Shown here piece after piece: positions 7,909 through 16,560 of a DNA stretch of 32,576 nt; the first letter of the stretch is position 1, and each line of letters begins with the position of its first letter. Under the pieces are notes generated by a model. The model searched no databases, was not told where the DNA came from, and worked only from the letters and a program-made list of their open reading frames with translations. This DNA comes from CAZNUM01 sp046861615 (GTDB lineage: Bacteria; Fidelibacterota; Marinisomatia; Marinisomatales; TCS55). The translations under genes and the position numbers were made by a program. The DNA lies in contig JBHHUS010000017.1 in the NCBI GenBank assembly GCA_046861615.1, positions 1 to 32,576 on the forward strand. The letters run 5' to 3'.

Positions 7909-8835
7909 GTGCGGATAATTTTTATGGGGAATCCGGCCATAGCCATTCCCGCTTTAAAAGAGTTACATCATTCGTCCCATGATGTTTTGGCAGTGGTTTC
8001 AAATCCACCTAAACCGATGGGCAGGGGACGAATACCGGATGAAACATCCGTAGTTAAAACGGCTATTCAATTGGGGTTGCCTCTGTTTCAACCTGTTTCG
8101 CTGACGGATTCCGATTTCATCGAATCAATAAAAGTACATAATCCGGATTTATTTGTAGTCGTTGCTTTTAGAATATTACCGGAAATATTATTAACTATTC
8201 CACGGAAGGGGTCCATTAACCTGCATACTTCCTGGTTACCGAAATACCGGGGAGCAGCGCCCATTCAGAGAGTCTTGATGAACGGGGAATCGGAGACTGG
8301 TTTAACAACTTTTTTAATCGAGCCAAAAGTGGATCGGGGGGCTATTTTATTGCGAAAAAAGGTCATAATTGAACCAGAGGAAGATTGTGGAATGCTAACG
8401 GAAAAAATGGCTTTAATGGGTGCTGACTTATTACTGGAGACCGTTGATAAATTTGAACAGGGAACTCTGAAACCTCGCCCTCAAAACCCCGGAAGTGTCT
8501 CATGGGCACCAAAAATCAAACCGGAGGATTGTTTAATCAATTGGAGTTGGACGGCGGAAAAAATTCATAATTTGATTCGGGCCATGTCTCCAAAACCGGG
8601 TGCCCATACCTTTTTAAAGCAGCGGCGATTTAAAATTTTTAAGTCAGAAGTTATCAAAACTGAAAAAGAATATGCACCGGGCACAGTAGTGAATAAAACT
8701 AAACAACATTTGTTTATTGGAACTGGATTCGGATTGCTTAAACCGTTAATTATTCAATTGGAGGGAAAACGCCAGATGTCAATCGAGGATTATTTACGGG
8801 GAGCTCCAATAGAAATTGGTCAATACTTCGGCTGA
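7909..8835 (+). CDS. fmt: Methionyl-tRNA formyltransferase
   Basis: This 308-residue cytoplasmic enzyme formylates initiator Met-tRNA using 10-formyl-tetrahydrofolate. The N-terminal formyltransferase fold begins RIIFMGNPAIAIPAL. Catalytic residues fall at the expected places: Asn104 and His106 in INLHTSWLPKYRGAAPIQ, and Asp142 in KVDRGAIL. The C-terminal tRNA-binding domain follows from about residue 205 (INWSWTAEKIHNLIRAMSPKPGA). The common HPS of the active-site loop is HTS here. The start is GTG at 7909, supported by GAGG ten bases upstream and by alignment of the first beta-strand. The stop overlaps rsmB by one base (TGATG). Confidence 0.96.
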   Translation: MRIIFMGNPAIAIPALKELHHSSHDVLAVVSNPPKPMGRGRIPDETSVVKTAIQLGLPLFQPVSLTDSDFIESIKVHNPDLFVVVAFRILPEILLTIPRKGSINLHTSWLPKYRGAAPIQRVLMNGESETGLTTFLIEPKVDRGAILLRKKVIIEPEEDCGMLTEKMALMGADLLLETVDKFEQGTLKPRPQNPGSVSWAPKIKPEDCLINWSWTAEKIHNLIRAMSPKPGAHTFLKQRRFKIFKSEVIKTEKEYAPGTVVNKTKQHLFIGTGFGLLKPLIIQLEGKRQMSIEDYLRGAPIEIGQYFG

Positions 8836-10157
8836 TGAAGACGGTTCGTTTCCATGCTTTCTCGATTTTAAGACAATTTTATCAAACCAGAACTCAGTTG
8901 AAACAGATACGAAATGATTATTTCTCAACTCATAACTTTTCGCCTGAAGACCGCAATCGTTTGTTGGTTTTAACTAATGAGGTAGTCCGTTGGCAGGGAA
9001 GACTTGATTTATGCTTGGAAACCGCTCTGGAAAAACCCCTAAGGAAATTATTGCCGGCAGTGCATACGATATTGAGAATTGGAACTTATGAACTCATGTT
9101 GGATAAAATTATTCCGGACTATGCGGCTATTCACAGTTCGGTAGAATTAACCAAGCAGGTAAACCCATTGTTTACTGGGTTGGTCAACGGCGTTTTAAGA
9201 GAACTGGCAAAAGTGGATGTAAATACATTAATACCTGAGGATAAAGGAATCGGATTGAATGCCCGGTGGAATTCATTTCCAGATTGGTTGGTTGAACGGT
9301 GGATTGATCAATTCGGAGCCAAACGGACAAAACAATTAATATCCTATTTTAACCAGCCGGCAATGCTTGATATCCGGTTAAATCTCACTGAAATGCAACC
9401 TGATGAATTCCACAGCGTGATGAATGAGGAAAACATTATTCTTCGACCTTTCGAAGACAGTGATCGTTTTTTTAGGGTTAGAAGCGGAGGCCAGAAAATC
9501 AGAAATCATCCCTTATTATTGGATGGAAAGATTGCGGTTCAGGACCGCGGCGCGGGGGGGATTGTGGAATTGCTTGATCCCCAGCCGGGAGAAACAGTTC
9601 TGGATGTTTGTGCCGCTCCCGGGACGAAAACTGCCTATATTGCCGAAAGGATGAATAATGAAGGCCAAGTTCTTGCTTATGATATCCGGCAGCAACGTAT
9701 TCCGGCAATCAATAATTCCAGTTCGGGCAAATTTAGTGAAATCATTAGGTGGGCTGAAAAAGATGCTCGAACGGATTCTTTCCCGGTAGCAGATCGAATT
9801 CTCGTTGATGCACCTTGCTCTGGCACGGGTGTCATCGGGCGCCGACCGGATATTCGCTGGCGTCGAACACCCGATGCAATAAATCAGATTGCCGTCACTC
9901 AACTTGAAATTTTAAATAATGTCAGTCATTTTCTGATACCAGGTGGGATTCTGGTCTATGCTACTTGTTCGCTGGAAGAGGAAGAAAATTGGAAAGTGGT
10001 GGATGCTTTCCTTAAATTGAACGAACATTTTAAAGTTGAGCAGGGAGGAAAATGGTTACCGCCACAGTGGATTGGGAAACGCGGCCAGTTAGAAACTTTT
10101 CCTCCTCGTGATAAAATCGACGGAATGTTTGCTGTTAGATTAAAGTATCAATGTTAA
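8835..10157 (+). CDS. rsmB: 16S rRNA m5C967 methyltransferase RsmB (Sun)
   Basis: This 440-residue protein uses S-adenosylmethionine to methylate a cytosine of 16S rRNA. It has an N-terminal NusB-like RNA-binding domain (residues 1-130, with TNEVVRWQGRLD and AAIHSSVELTK) and a C-terminal Rossmann methyltransferase domain. The SAM motif DVCAAPGTKT is at 257-266. The catalytic and release cysteines are in DAPCSGTG (Cys328) and YATCSLEEEEN (Cys378). It starts inside the fmt stop codon and overlaps the next gene by seven bases. The def-fmt-rsmB order is common in bacteria. Confidence 0.96.
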   Translation: MKTVRFHAFSILRQFYQTRTQLKQIRNDYFSTHNFSPEDRNRLLVLTNEVVRWQGRLDLCLETALEKPLRKLLPAVHTILRIGTYELMLDKIIPDYAAIHSSVELTKQVNPLFTGLVNGVLRELAKVDVNTLIPEDKGIGLNARWNSFPDWLVERWIDQFGAKRTKQLISYFNQPAMLDIRLNLTEMQPDEFHSVMNEENIILRPFEDSDRFFRVRSGGQKIRNHPLLLDGKIAVQDRGAGGIVELLDPQPGETVLDVCAAPGTKTAYIAERMNNEGQVLAYDIRQQRIPAINNSSSGKFSEIIRWAEKDARTDSFPVADRILVDAPCSGTGVIGRRPDIRWRRTPDAINQIAVTQLEILNNVSHFLIPGGILVYATCSLEEEENWKVVDAFLKLNEHFKVEQGGKWLPPQWIGKRGQLETFPPRDKIDGMFAVRLKYQC

Positions 10158-10912
10158 AATCCTTCGTAAAATTTTTTATTACCTTTGGTCTTGTAGTGGC
10201 AATTATTATTGCGCTGTTTGAATTTTTTATTATGCCTGCCTATGTTCGACATGATTTAAAACGATATGTATTAGATCTGCGATTGAAATCGGTTGACCGG
10301 GCCCTGCGGGAAGCAGATGCTGAGGGATTTAAAGTAGTTGTTTATGACACTTTATACAGCAATGATTATGAACCGGAAACGGTGATTGATCAATTTCCCA
10401 AACCCGGAAGAATGGTAAAACCAGGCAGAACTATACGCTTGAAAATATCGCTTCTGGAAAAAATGGTGTTGGTCCCCAATCTGGTTGGTCAATCACGTCG
10501 GAGCGCGGAATTAACGCTCCAGCAACTTGGTTTGAAAATTGATACGCTTTATACCGAATTCAATCCGGATTATCCTAAAGGTACTGTCGCCTGGCAGTTC
10601 CCCAAGGCCGGTGATCAATTGAAAAAAGGCTGGGGCCTGCAGATTACAATCAGTAAAGGACTGCCACCGGATTTTTACCAGGTACCACAACTATTCGGAC
10701 TAAGCCTTAAAAAGGCAAAAGAAACTCTGATCAAAGCAAGGTTGAAGGTTGGGAAAATATCTTATCGTCAGAATGAAGATCTGGTACCGTACACGGTATT
10801 AGATCAATCTATAACTTCCGGGACTGTTCTGGATGAACCGGCGCAAGTGGATATAGTAGTGAGTGTTCTTGATTTGCAGGATATTTTTGATCAACTGACG
10901 GATCAACCATGA
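10151..10912 (+). CDS. Membrane-anchored protein with three PASTA domains and no kinase
   Basis: This is a 253-residue protein with a short N-terminus, one membrane segment (about residues 5-28), and three tandem PASTA domains outside the membrane at about 35-100, 101-172 and 175-243. Each domain shows the usual end pattern, for example VIDQFPKPGRMVKPG and VAWQFPKAGDQLKKG; VPNLVG and VPQLFG start the second and third. PASTA domains in penicillin-binding proteins and PrkC-type kinases bind peptidoglycan fragments, so a cell-wall role is likely. No catalytic domain is attached. It overlaps rsmB by seven bases and the next gene by four (ATGA). Similar kinase-less PASTA proteins occur in Bacteroidetes. 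The precise function is unknown. Confidence 0.85.
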   Translation: MLKSFVKFFITFGLVVAIIIALFEFFIMPAYVRHDLKRYVLDLRLKSVDRALREADAEGFKVVVYDTLYSNDYEPETVIDQFPKPGRMVKPGRTIRLKISLLEKMVLVPNLVGQSRRSAELTLQQLGLKIDTLYTEFNPDYPKGTVAWQFPKAGDQLKKGWGLQITISKGLPPDFYQVPQLFGLSLKKAKETLIKARLKVGKISYRQNEDLVPYTVLDQSITSGTVLDEPAQVDIVVSVLDLQDIFDQLTDQP

Positions 10913-11496
10913 TTCAAACCAGCGAATATCTTCGCAAGTCCATCCATTTTTTTAATCTGATTATTCCACTAACCTATCTATTAGTAATACCAGACAAATA
11001 CTTGGTTGTAAAACTATTAAGTGTTTTTACCCTGTTGTTTATTTTTATTGATGTTGGCAGGCATCGAATAAAATGGATTCGGTTTATTTTTCGACGTTGG
11101 TTCAATTTTATGCTCCGGCAGCATGAACTGGAAGCTCAGTTAACAGGGGCATCTTGGGTTATGATTGGCGCCCTGGTTACAGTTTTATTATTTCCCCGGC
11201 CTGTAGCAATTCTAAGTCTGATCTTCATGAGCCTTGGAGATCTTGCCGCTGCTATGGTGGGGATGAGTTTTGGGAAACATAAAATCTGGGAAAAATCACT
11301 GGAGGGCTTTTTTGGAGGGCTGATTGTTTGCATAGTTATCGCCTGGTTTTACCAGCAGGTTCCTTTTCCATTGGGTGTTGCCGGTGCGCTGGGAGCAATG
11401 GTTATGGAGTTATTACCGATCCCTCTGGATGATAATTTCAAGATGCCTCTGGGGGCGGGAATGACGATAATGATGTTTGGATTCACTCCGGCGTGA
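10909..11496 (+). CDS. Dolichol kinase/phosphatidate cytidylyltransferase-like membrane protein
   Basis: This 195-residue membrane protein has about five or six hydrophobic segments. It resembles the SEC59/DGK1/VTE5 group of CTP-dependent polyprenol, phytol or diacylglycerol kinases, which is related to CdsA. The conserved pattern is visible: Asp111 in SLGDLAAAMVG, FGKHKIWEKSLEGFFGG at about 121-137, and a late DDNFKMPLGAG with Asp174 and Asp175. An Arg-rich loop (residues 51-64) precedes the core. Bacterial relatives are often annotated only as phosphatidate cytidylyltransferase. A role in recycling a lipid carrier or lipid precursor is plausible beside envelope genes, but the substrate is not known. 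It overlaps its neighbours by ATGA upstream and GTGA downstream. Confidence 0.78.
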   Translation: MIQTSEYLRKSIHFFNLIIPLTYLLVIPDKYLVVKLLSVFTLLFIFIDVGRHRIKWIRFIFRRWFNFMLRQHELEAQLTGASWVMIGALVTVLLFPRPVAILSLIFMSLGDLAAAMVGMSFGKHKIWEKSLEGFFGGLIVCIVIAWFYQQVPFPLGVAGALGAMVMELLPIPLDDNFKMPLGAGMTIMMFGFTPA

Positions 11497-13565
11497 CCTT
11501 TTTAAATCCAGCTGCTTTATGGGGATTATTTGCTGCTGCGATACCGATCCTGATTCATTTAATTAGTCTGGGGAATACCCGGGAAATTGAGTTTAGTTCG
11601 GTTCGATTCCTTCAGGAATTAAAACATAAAACAATTCGAAAACTGCAGATACGGCAATGGCTGTTGATTCTACTGCGAACAGCCGCCATTATTTTTCTGA
11701 TATTAATGTTTTCCAGACCGGTTCAAAGGGGTTTCTATTCTGGTTTGGCGGCTGGAGAACAGGAATCCAATGTTGTTATTTTTGTTGACAATTCGGCCAG
11801 CATGGGTGTTAAATCAGGACAATTGTCTTTTTTAGATCAGGCCAAGCAGACTATTTCTACCATTACCTCCAGTTTTAATGGGTTGACTTATTTACGTCTT
11901 TTTCAAACCTGTCCACCACAGGAACTTTTTTCCGGTCAATTAACCTCGGTGGAACAACTGAAAGAACCACTCGCTAAAGTTCAGCAAACCCAGTCTTATG
12001 ACAATCTCTGGGAAGTGGTTGATTCAGTCCTGAAAACTATACCTGTAAGTGAGCCGAATCGTGAAAGTTTTATTCTGAGTGATTTTCAGTCTTTGCCCTC
12101 TCGGGCGCTGCGGCGGGATATTGTTGACACCCTGAAAACCTGGCGTTTCTATTGTCTGGGTGTGGATGCGGTGGATGATAATCTTTCCATCGTCGATGTC
12201 AAAGCTGTCAGTCAAATTCGTCTTCCCAATCATTTATTGAAACTCAATGCCAGGGTTTCTAACAATGGGGTCATGGAGAAACGGAATGTTCCGGTGGAAT
12301 TATATGTGAATGACGAACGGGTTGGACAAATCGTCTCTCATTTTCAACCGGGGCGGGTCAAAGATTTTCTTTTTCAAGTCTATCCGGGGAAAAGTGGCAT
12401 AATTCAGGGATATCTGCAGATTCCGAAAGATGATTATTCTTTCGATAATAAATGGACATTTGAACTTTCAATCCCTGACCAAATATCCTGTCTGGTTCTC
12501 GGCCAGTCACAGGATGAAATATTTTTATTAAAAACGGCTTTGGAGTCTATCAGCGGACAAAGTGGATTTCTGAATATTCAGACGAAAATAACACCTGAAA
12601 TCCATCAACTGGATCTGGATAATACAGATGTACTGGTGTTGCATGATCCCGCATTACTTTATCCAGCAGCGGTGGAGGATTTGAAAAAATTCTTGGCTCG
12701 AAGGGGAGGGGTAATCTGGTTCGCTGGAGATCGTGGTGTCGATTTTTTAAGGAGTGACGTTGAGCGGAATTTAAAATTACCTGAAATACAGGGTTTTAAC
12801 TCAGTTGAGGCAGGCTCGTTTTTCTCCGTAGAACCGGGTAAAAAATTACATCCGATCCTCAGGGATCTGAACCTGCGAAACATGGAAAAGGAATTGCCGC
12901 ATATTTTTAAGTATAACCAGGTCCGATTAAAAAAAGGACAATATTCTATTTTACAGTTGAATAACCAAGATCCTTTATTAATTGACATTCCCGTTCGGGG
13001 TGGTAGAATATTTTATTTCACGATACCCCTGGATCTGGCTTGGAGTGATTTACCCATAAAGGGTTTGTCTATTCCTTTACTGCACAGGCTCATGATTCTG
13101 TTAGCCACCGATGAAAATAATACCAGCAGTGTGTTAGTGGATGAGATCAAAACGATTCAGTTAAAAAGTGAATTGATAAATAAAGAATGGTCTGTACAGA
13201 TGCCCGGCGGTTTAAACGTTTTAAAAATTCCGGATTATACTACCGAATCGTTGAAAATCCAGGAGACCAACAGATTGGGTAGTTACAGCGTTTTTGCCCA
13301 GGACCAAATGTATACGCAATTTTCAACCCATTTATCTCCGGAAGAACAGTTGGGCAATAGAATTGATCCGGAAAAATTACTCAGCTACCTTGGTAAAGAC
13401 CGGACCATGTGGATAAAGGCTGATGAAAATTTAAAGGCAAACCTGGAAAATATTCGCCACGGGAAATCACTTTGGAGACTGTTTCTGGTTTTAGCTATTG
13501 CCATGCTGATTATTGAGTCTGCCGTTGGCCGGACGAAAGTTGATTCCATGCGCAAAAATAAATGA
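11493..13565 (+). CDS. BatA/VWA-domain membrane protein
   Basis: This 690-residue protein starts with the aerotolerance-regulator (BatA) N-terminal region: FLNPAALWGLFAAAIPILIHL, then a second membrane segment near residues 56-75. A von Willebrand factor A domain follows, with a complete metal-site motif DNSAS at residues 99-103 (VVIFVDNSASMG). The long middle portion has beta-rich and glutamine-amidotransferase-like features (LVLHDPALLYPAAVEDLKKF, GGVIWFAGD). A C-terminal membrane segment lies at about 660-680. The GTG start shares the GTGA overlap with the preceding stop, and the end overlaps hflX by ATGA. Proteins of this type are common in Bacteroidetes-like genomes, often near MoxR and BatB genes, which are absent here. 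The function is unknown. Confidence 0.82.
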   Translation: MTFLNPAALWGLFAAAIPILIHLISLGNTREIEFSSVRFLQELKHKTIRKLQIRQWLLILLRTAAIIFLILMFSRPVQRGFYSGLAAGEQESNVVIFVDNSASMGVKSGQLSFLDQAKQTISTITSSFNGLTYLRLFQTCPPQELFSGQLTSVEQLKEPLAKVQQTQSYDNLWEVVDSVLKTIPVSEPNRESFILSDFQSLPSRALRRDIVDTLKTWRFYCLGVDAVDDNLSIVDVKAVSQIRLPNHLLKLNARVSNNGVMEKRNVPVELYVNDERVGQIVSHFQPGRVKDFLFQVYPGKSGIIQGYLQIPKDDYSFDNKWTFELSIPDQISCLVLGQSQDEIFLLKTALESISGQSGFLNIQTKITPEIHQLDLDNTDVLVLHDPALLYPAAVEDLKKFLARRGGVIWFAGDRGVDFLRSDVERNLKLPEIQGFNSVEAGSFFSVEPGKKLHPILRDLNLRNMEKELPHIFKYNQVRLKKGQYSILQLNNQDPLLIDIPVRGGRIFYFTIPLDLAWSDLPIKGLSIPLLHRLMILLATDENNTSSVLVDEIKTIQLKSELINKEWSVQMPGGLNVLKIPDYTTESLKIQETNRLGSYSVFAQDQMYTQFSTHLSPEEQLGNRIDPEKLLSYLGKDRTMWIKADENLKANLENIRHGKSLWRLFLVLAIAMLIIESAVGRTKVDSMRKNK

Positions 13566-14833
13566 TTGAGACCAGTCAAAATGACCAGGAAAAAGTACTT
13601 TTGGTTGGTGCTGTTTACGGTAACTCCAGCGAAGAAGAAATTTCTGATCAACTGTCAGAACTATCCTTATTGACTAATACAGCCGGCGGTGAAGTCGTGG
13701 GAATTGTCACTCAGAAATTATCCCGAATCAATCCGGCCTATTTCATTGGTGTTGGAAAAGCAAAACAAGTTATTTCTCAGGCCAAAGCATTAAGAGCAGG
13801 TCTGATCATCTTTAATGATGAATTGAGTCCGGGGCAAATCAAAAACTATTTGAAACAGGCAGGTGAAATAAAAATAATTGACCGGAATGCCCTAATCCTG
13901 GACATTTTTTACCACCATGCTAAAACCAGGGAGGCTAAAACTCAGGTGGAACTGGCCCGATTGGAATATATGTTACCACGGTTGTCACGGCAATGGACTC
14001 ACCTCGAGCGGCAGATGGGAGGGATTGGCACCCGGGCTGGAGCCGGTGAAACACAAATTGAAGTTGACCGGCGCCTGATCCGGAATAGAATTGCAAAATT
14101 GAAGCAAGAGTTGGGGAAAATTGATAAAGAACGGGAGACGCAAAGTACCCATCGCAAAGACCAGTTCAGGGTGGCTCTGGTTGGTTATACTAACGCTGGA
14201 AAATCCACGCTGATGAATGCACTTTCCAATGCCAATGTTTTTGTTCAGGATCAACTGTTTGCAACTCTGGATACAACCATCAGGTCCGTGCAACTGGATG
14301 AATCCCATAATATTTTACTCAGTGATACCGTGGGATTTGTAAGAAAATTACCGCATCATTTGGTTGCTACATTCCGAAGTACGTTGAAAGAAGTGATAGA
14401 GGCTGATTTAATCCTGCTTATTCTGGATGCTTCGTCAGGTTTGCTGGAAGCACAGGAACAAACCATTACGGAAGTACTGGATGAATTGGGAGCTAAGGAC
14501 CAGCGAAAAATATTTGTGTTAAATAAAATTGACTTGTTAATCAATGAAAATACTCTGACTTCTTTAAAACAACAATACCCTCAGGCAGTGATGATCTCTG
14601 CAAAACAGCATTTACGTTTAGATCAACTGATACAACGAATCCGGACTGTCATGGATGAAGATTATCATATTATTGATATTGAAATTCCCTATCAGCAAGC
14701 CCGGGGACTAGTCCGGGCACAGGAGGGAGTAAAAGTACTTAAGCGGGAATTTAAAAATGATCACCTTTTACTCAGAATTAAAGGACCGAAGATTCGGATC
14801 AATCAAATATTAAAACAATTCCATCCCGGATAA
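13562..14833 (+). CDS. hflX: GTPase HflX
   Basis: This 423-residue ribosome-associated GTPase splits or rescues stalled 70S ribosomes under stress in other bacteria. The N-terminal HflX domain contains INPAYFIGVGKA and the family signature near 132-168 (RLEYMLPRLSRQWTHLER, then GAGETQIE). A coiled-coil linker (about 170-195) leads to the G domain: P-loop GYTNAGKST at 208-216, DTVGF at 255-259 and NKIDL near 319. A short C-terminal domain ends at residue 423. All parts are intact. It overlaps the BatA-like gene by four bases and is the last gene of the rightward run, which ends at a convergent boundary. Confidence 0.96.
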   Translation: MIETSQNDQEKVLLVGAVYGNSSEEEISDQLSELSLLTNTAGGEVVGIVTQKLSRINPAYFIGVGKAKQVISQAKALRAGLIIFNDELSPGQIKNYLKQAGEIKIIDRNALILDIFYHHAKTREAKTQVELARLEYMLPRLSRQWTHLERQMGGIGTRAGAGETQIEVDRRLIRNRIAKLKQELGKIDKERETQSTHRKDQFRVALVGYTNAGKSTLMNALSNANVFVQDQLFATLDTTIRSVQLDESHNILLSDTVGFVRKLPHHLVATFRSTLKEVIEADLILLILDASSGLLEAQEQTITEVLDELGAKDQRKIFVLNKIDLLINENTLTSLKQQYPQAVMISAKQHLRLDQLIQRIRTVMDEDYHIIDIEIPYQQARGLVRAQEGVKVLKREFKNDHLLLRIKGPKIRINQILKQFHPG

Positions 14834-14854
14834 TTTCCTCAAATACAAAAAGAT

Positions 14855-15017
14855 CCCACCTCAGTTTTGATTAATGGATCCGTTTGAAACGGTAAAGGCC
14901 TCCATGATTTCAAAACGTCCTTAATCTTTTAACAAAGAAAGGCCTGTTTTTCAACCCTGGAAGGTGAACTTAAGGGATCGAGGTTGACGATCCAAAAATT
15001 CAAAAAACTGAGGCGGG
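14855..15017. other. Large imperfect inverted repeat in a convergent gap; candidate structured RNA or small element
   Basis: The 244-base gap between hflX and the leftward symporter gene is mostly filled by this feature. The left arm (14855-14880) and right arm (14989-15017) are complementary over most of their length. The core is CCCACCTCAGTTTT against AAAACTGAGGCGGG (one mismatch), with a second matched block GGATC/GATCC at the inner ends. The 108 bases inside contain more pairing: CCGTTTGAAACGG at 14880-14892, two self-complementary AGGCCT copies at 14896 and 14940, and TCAACC (14951) against GGTTGA (14982). Read on the minus strand, the closing stem is followed by ATCTTTTTGTATTT, like an intrinsic terminator. 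It could be a structured 3' UTR or small RNA of the symporter gene, a bidirectional terminator, or a small mobile repeat. I recognise no known RNA family. Confidence 0.5.
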
Positions 15018-15077
15018 AATTGTTAAAAAGCTAATTTAATTTAATTCTGCCGAAGGCTAAATCCAAATAATGATGGA

Positions 15078-16355
15078 CTAACTTATTTTTAATTGTCCTT
15101 CGGTTGATGCAATGGCCACGGCTACGCTTGCATCCCCGGTAACATTGGTAGCGGTTCTCAGCATGTCCAGAATACGATCCACACCCAGGATGAGGGCGAT
15201 TCCCGCACTGGGAACACCAATCGCCTCCAGAATAATTACCAACATAATAATCCCAGCGCCAGGAACAGCAGCCGTACCGATGGAAGCCAATACCGCCGTC
15301 AGTATTATGGTTAACTGAGCTGCCAGGCTTAAGTCCATACCCAAAGTCTGGGCAATAAATACCGCTGCTACCGCCTGATAAAGAGCGGTACCATCCATGT
15401 TAATGGTCGCTCCCAGGGGTAGGACAAATGAAGATACTTCTTCCGAAACACCTAGTTCTTCCTCACAGCGTTCCATGGTGACGGGTAATGTTGCTCCGCT
15501 GGAACTGGTGGAAAAGGCTAATAGTTGGGCCGGGGCAATCCCCTGATAAAATCGTTTTAACGGCATTTTAGTAAAAATTTTCAGTACTGCCGTATAGGTA
15601 ATCGACATATGAATCACCAAGCCAAAAATTACTGCAAACATATAAAAACCCAGTGAACTGAGTAACTCCAGGATGTTTTTAAGGTTATTTCCTGCTACAC
15701 TGTTAATTGTATCGGCAATCAGAGCAAAAACACCGATTGGAGCCATAAGCATAATTATATCTACTAACTTGATAATCACATCATTTAACCCATCAAAAAA
15801 ATCCAGAACAGGTTTGGACTTCTCCTTTGGTACCTGAATCAGACCAATACCCAGAAAAAGTGCAATAAAAACAACTTGTAACATATTGCGATTACTGGAG
15901 GCGGAATTAAAAATATTACTGGGAACCATTTCCACAATCGGTTGTAACGGCCCCCGATCTTTGACTTGATCAGCCAGATTTTGCCGGGAGGAGGCCGCAG
16001 TTTCATAGGTTTTTTGCAGCTTTATCTGCATCTCTTTAGGAACGGAGTTCCCCGGTTTAATCAAATTTACAGTTACTAATCCAATAGATACGGAAATCGT
16101 AGTGGTTACGATGTACAGGGCAATTGTTTTACCGCCGATTCGTGATAATTTTTTTACATCAGACAAAGAAGCAACTCCCGTAATCAAAGAAGCCAATACA
16201 AGCGGTACGGCGATTAGTTTTAATAAGTTAATGAAAATGTGTCCAAATGGTGTAATCCAGGCTTCGGTAAAACTACCCCAGCCAAATACGGTCGATACAA
16301 CGCCGAATAACAAACCCAGAAACAGCCCAATAAGGATTTTCCAGTGTAATTTCAT
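15078..16355 (-). CDS. Dicarboxylate/amino acid:cation symporter (DAACS family)
   Basis: This 425-residue inner-membrane transporter of the GltP/DctA/GltPh family imports glutamate, aspartate or C4-dicarboxylates with Na+ or H+. It has eight main membrane segments and two re-entrant hairpins. The hairpin serine motif SSSGATLP is at residues 284-291, and the unwound segment-7 signature NMDGT is at 319-323. Both are diagnostic, as is the final Asp/Asn-rich helix with ILGVDRILDMLRTATNVTGD. The extracellular loop at about 110-140 is longer than in minimal homologues (KEMQIKLQKTYETAASSRQ). The start is ATG at 16355. The 203-base region upstream (16356-16558) should hold its promoter, but I see no convincing -35/-10 pair. 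The exact substrate cannot be called. Confidence 0.93.
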   Translation of the reverse strand: MKLHWKILIGLFLGLLFGVVSTVFGWGSFTEAWITPFGHIFINLLKLIAVPLVLASLITGVASLSDVKKLSRIGGKTIALYIVTTTISVSIGLVTVNLIKPGNSVPKEMQIKLQKTYETAASSRQNLADQVKDRGPLQPIVEMVPSNIFNSASSNRNMLQVVFIALFLGIGLIQVPKEKSKPVLDFFDGLNDVIIKLVDIIMLMAPIGVFALIADTINSVAGNNLKNILELLSSLGFYMFAVIFGLVIHMSITYTAVLKIFTKMPLKRFYQGIAPAQLLAFSTSSSGATLPVTMERCEEELGVSEEVSSFVLPLGATINMDGTALYQAVAAVFIAQTLGMDLSLAAQLTIILTAVLASIGTAAVPGAGIIMLVIILEAIGVPSAGIALILGVDRILDMLRTATNVTGDASVAVAIASTEGQLKIS

Positions 16356-16540
16356 AACGTACTCAGATCCATATTTTCCAGTTTAAAAAATTATTTCAGT
16401 CGCCAAGTGATAGACTGTTCTTTGCAAACTACGTATTTTCGGTTGTAGGATGAAAGACCTAATGAATGCTGTTTAAACTCGGCCAGTATTGGTTCAAGAT
16501 AAATTTTTAAATGACGGAGAAATCGGTAATTCGAGATTTA

Positions 16541-16560
16541 AACCAGAAAGAACTCTGGTT
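16541..16560 (-). terminator. Possible weak terminator hairpin at the end of the DUF255 gene
   Basis: AACCAGA (16541-16547) pairs with TCTGGTT (16554-16560), giving a 7-base-pair stem with a 6-base loop that overlaps the TAA stop of the leftward gene. The following minus-strand bases, TAAATCTCG, are only weakly T-rich, so termination is uncertain. Confidence 0.35.

Noticed and set aside
9516..9902. 128-codon open frame on the minus strand within rsmB
   Set aside because: It is antisense to the conserved SAM and catalytic motifs of RsmB and has no recognisable domain.
14847..15030. AAAAAG flanking the large inverted repeat on both sides as a target-site duplication
   Set aside because: Six bases of low-complexity sequence at unequal distances from the arms are not convincing evidence of transposition.
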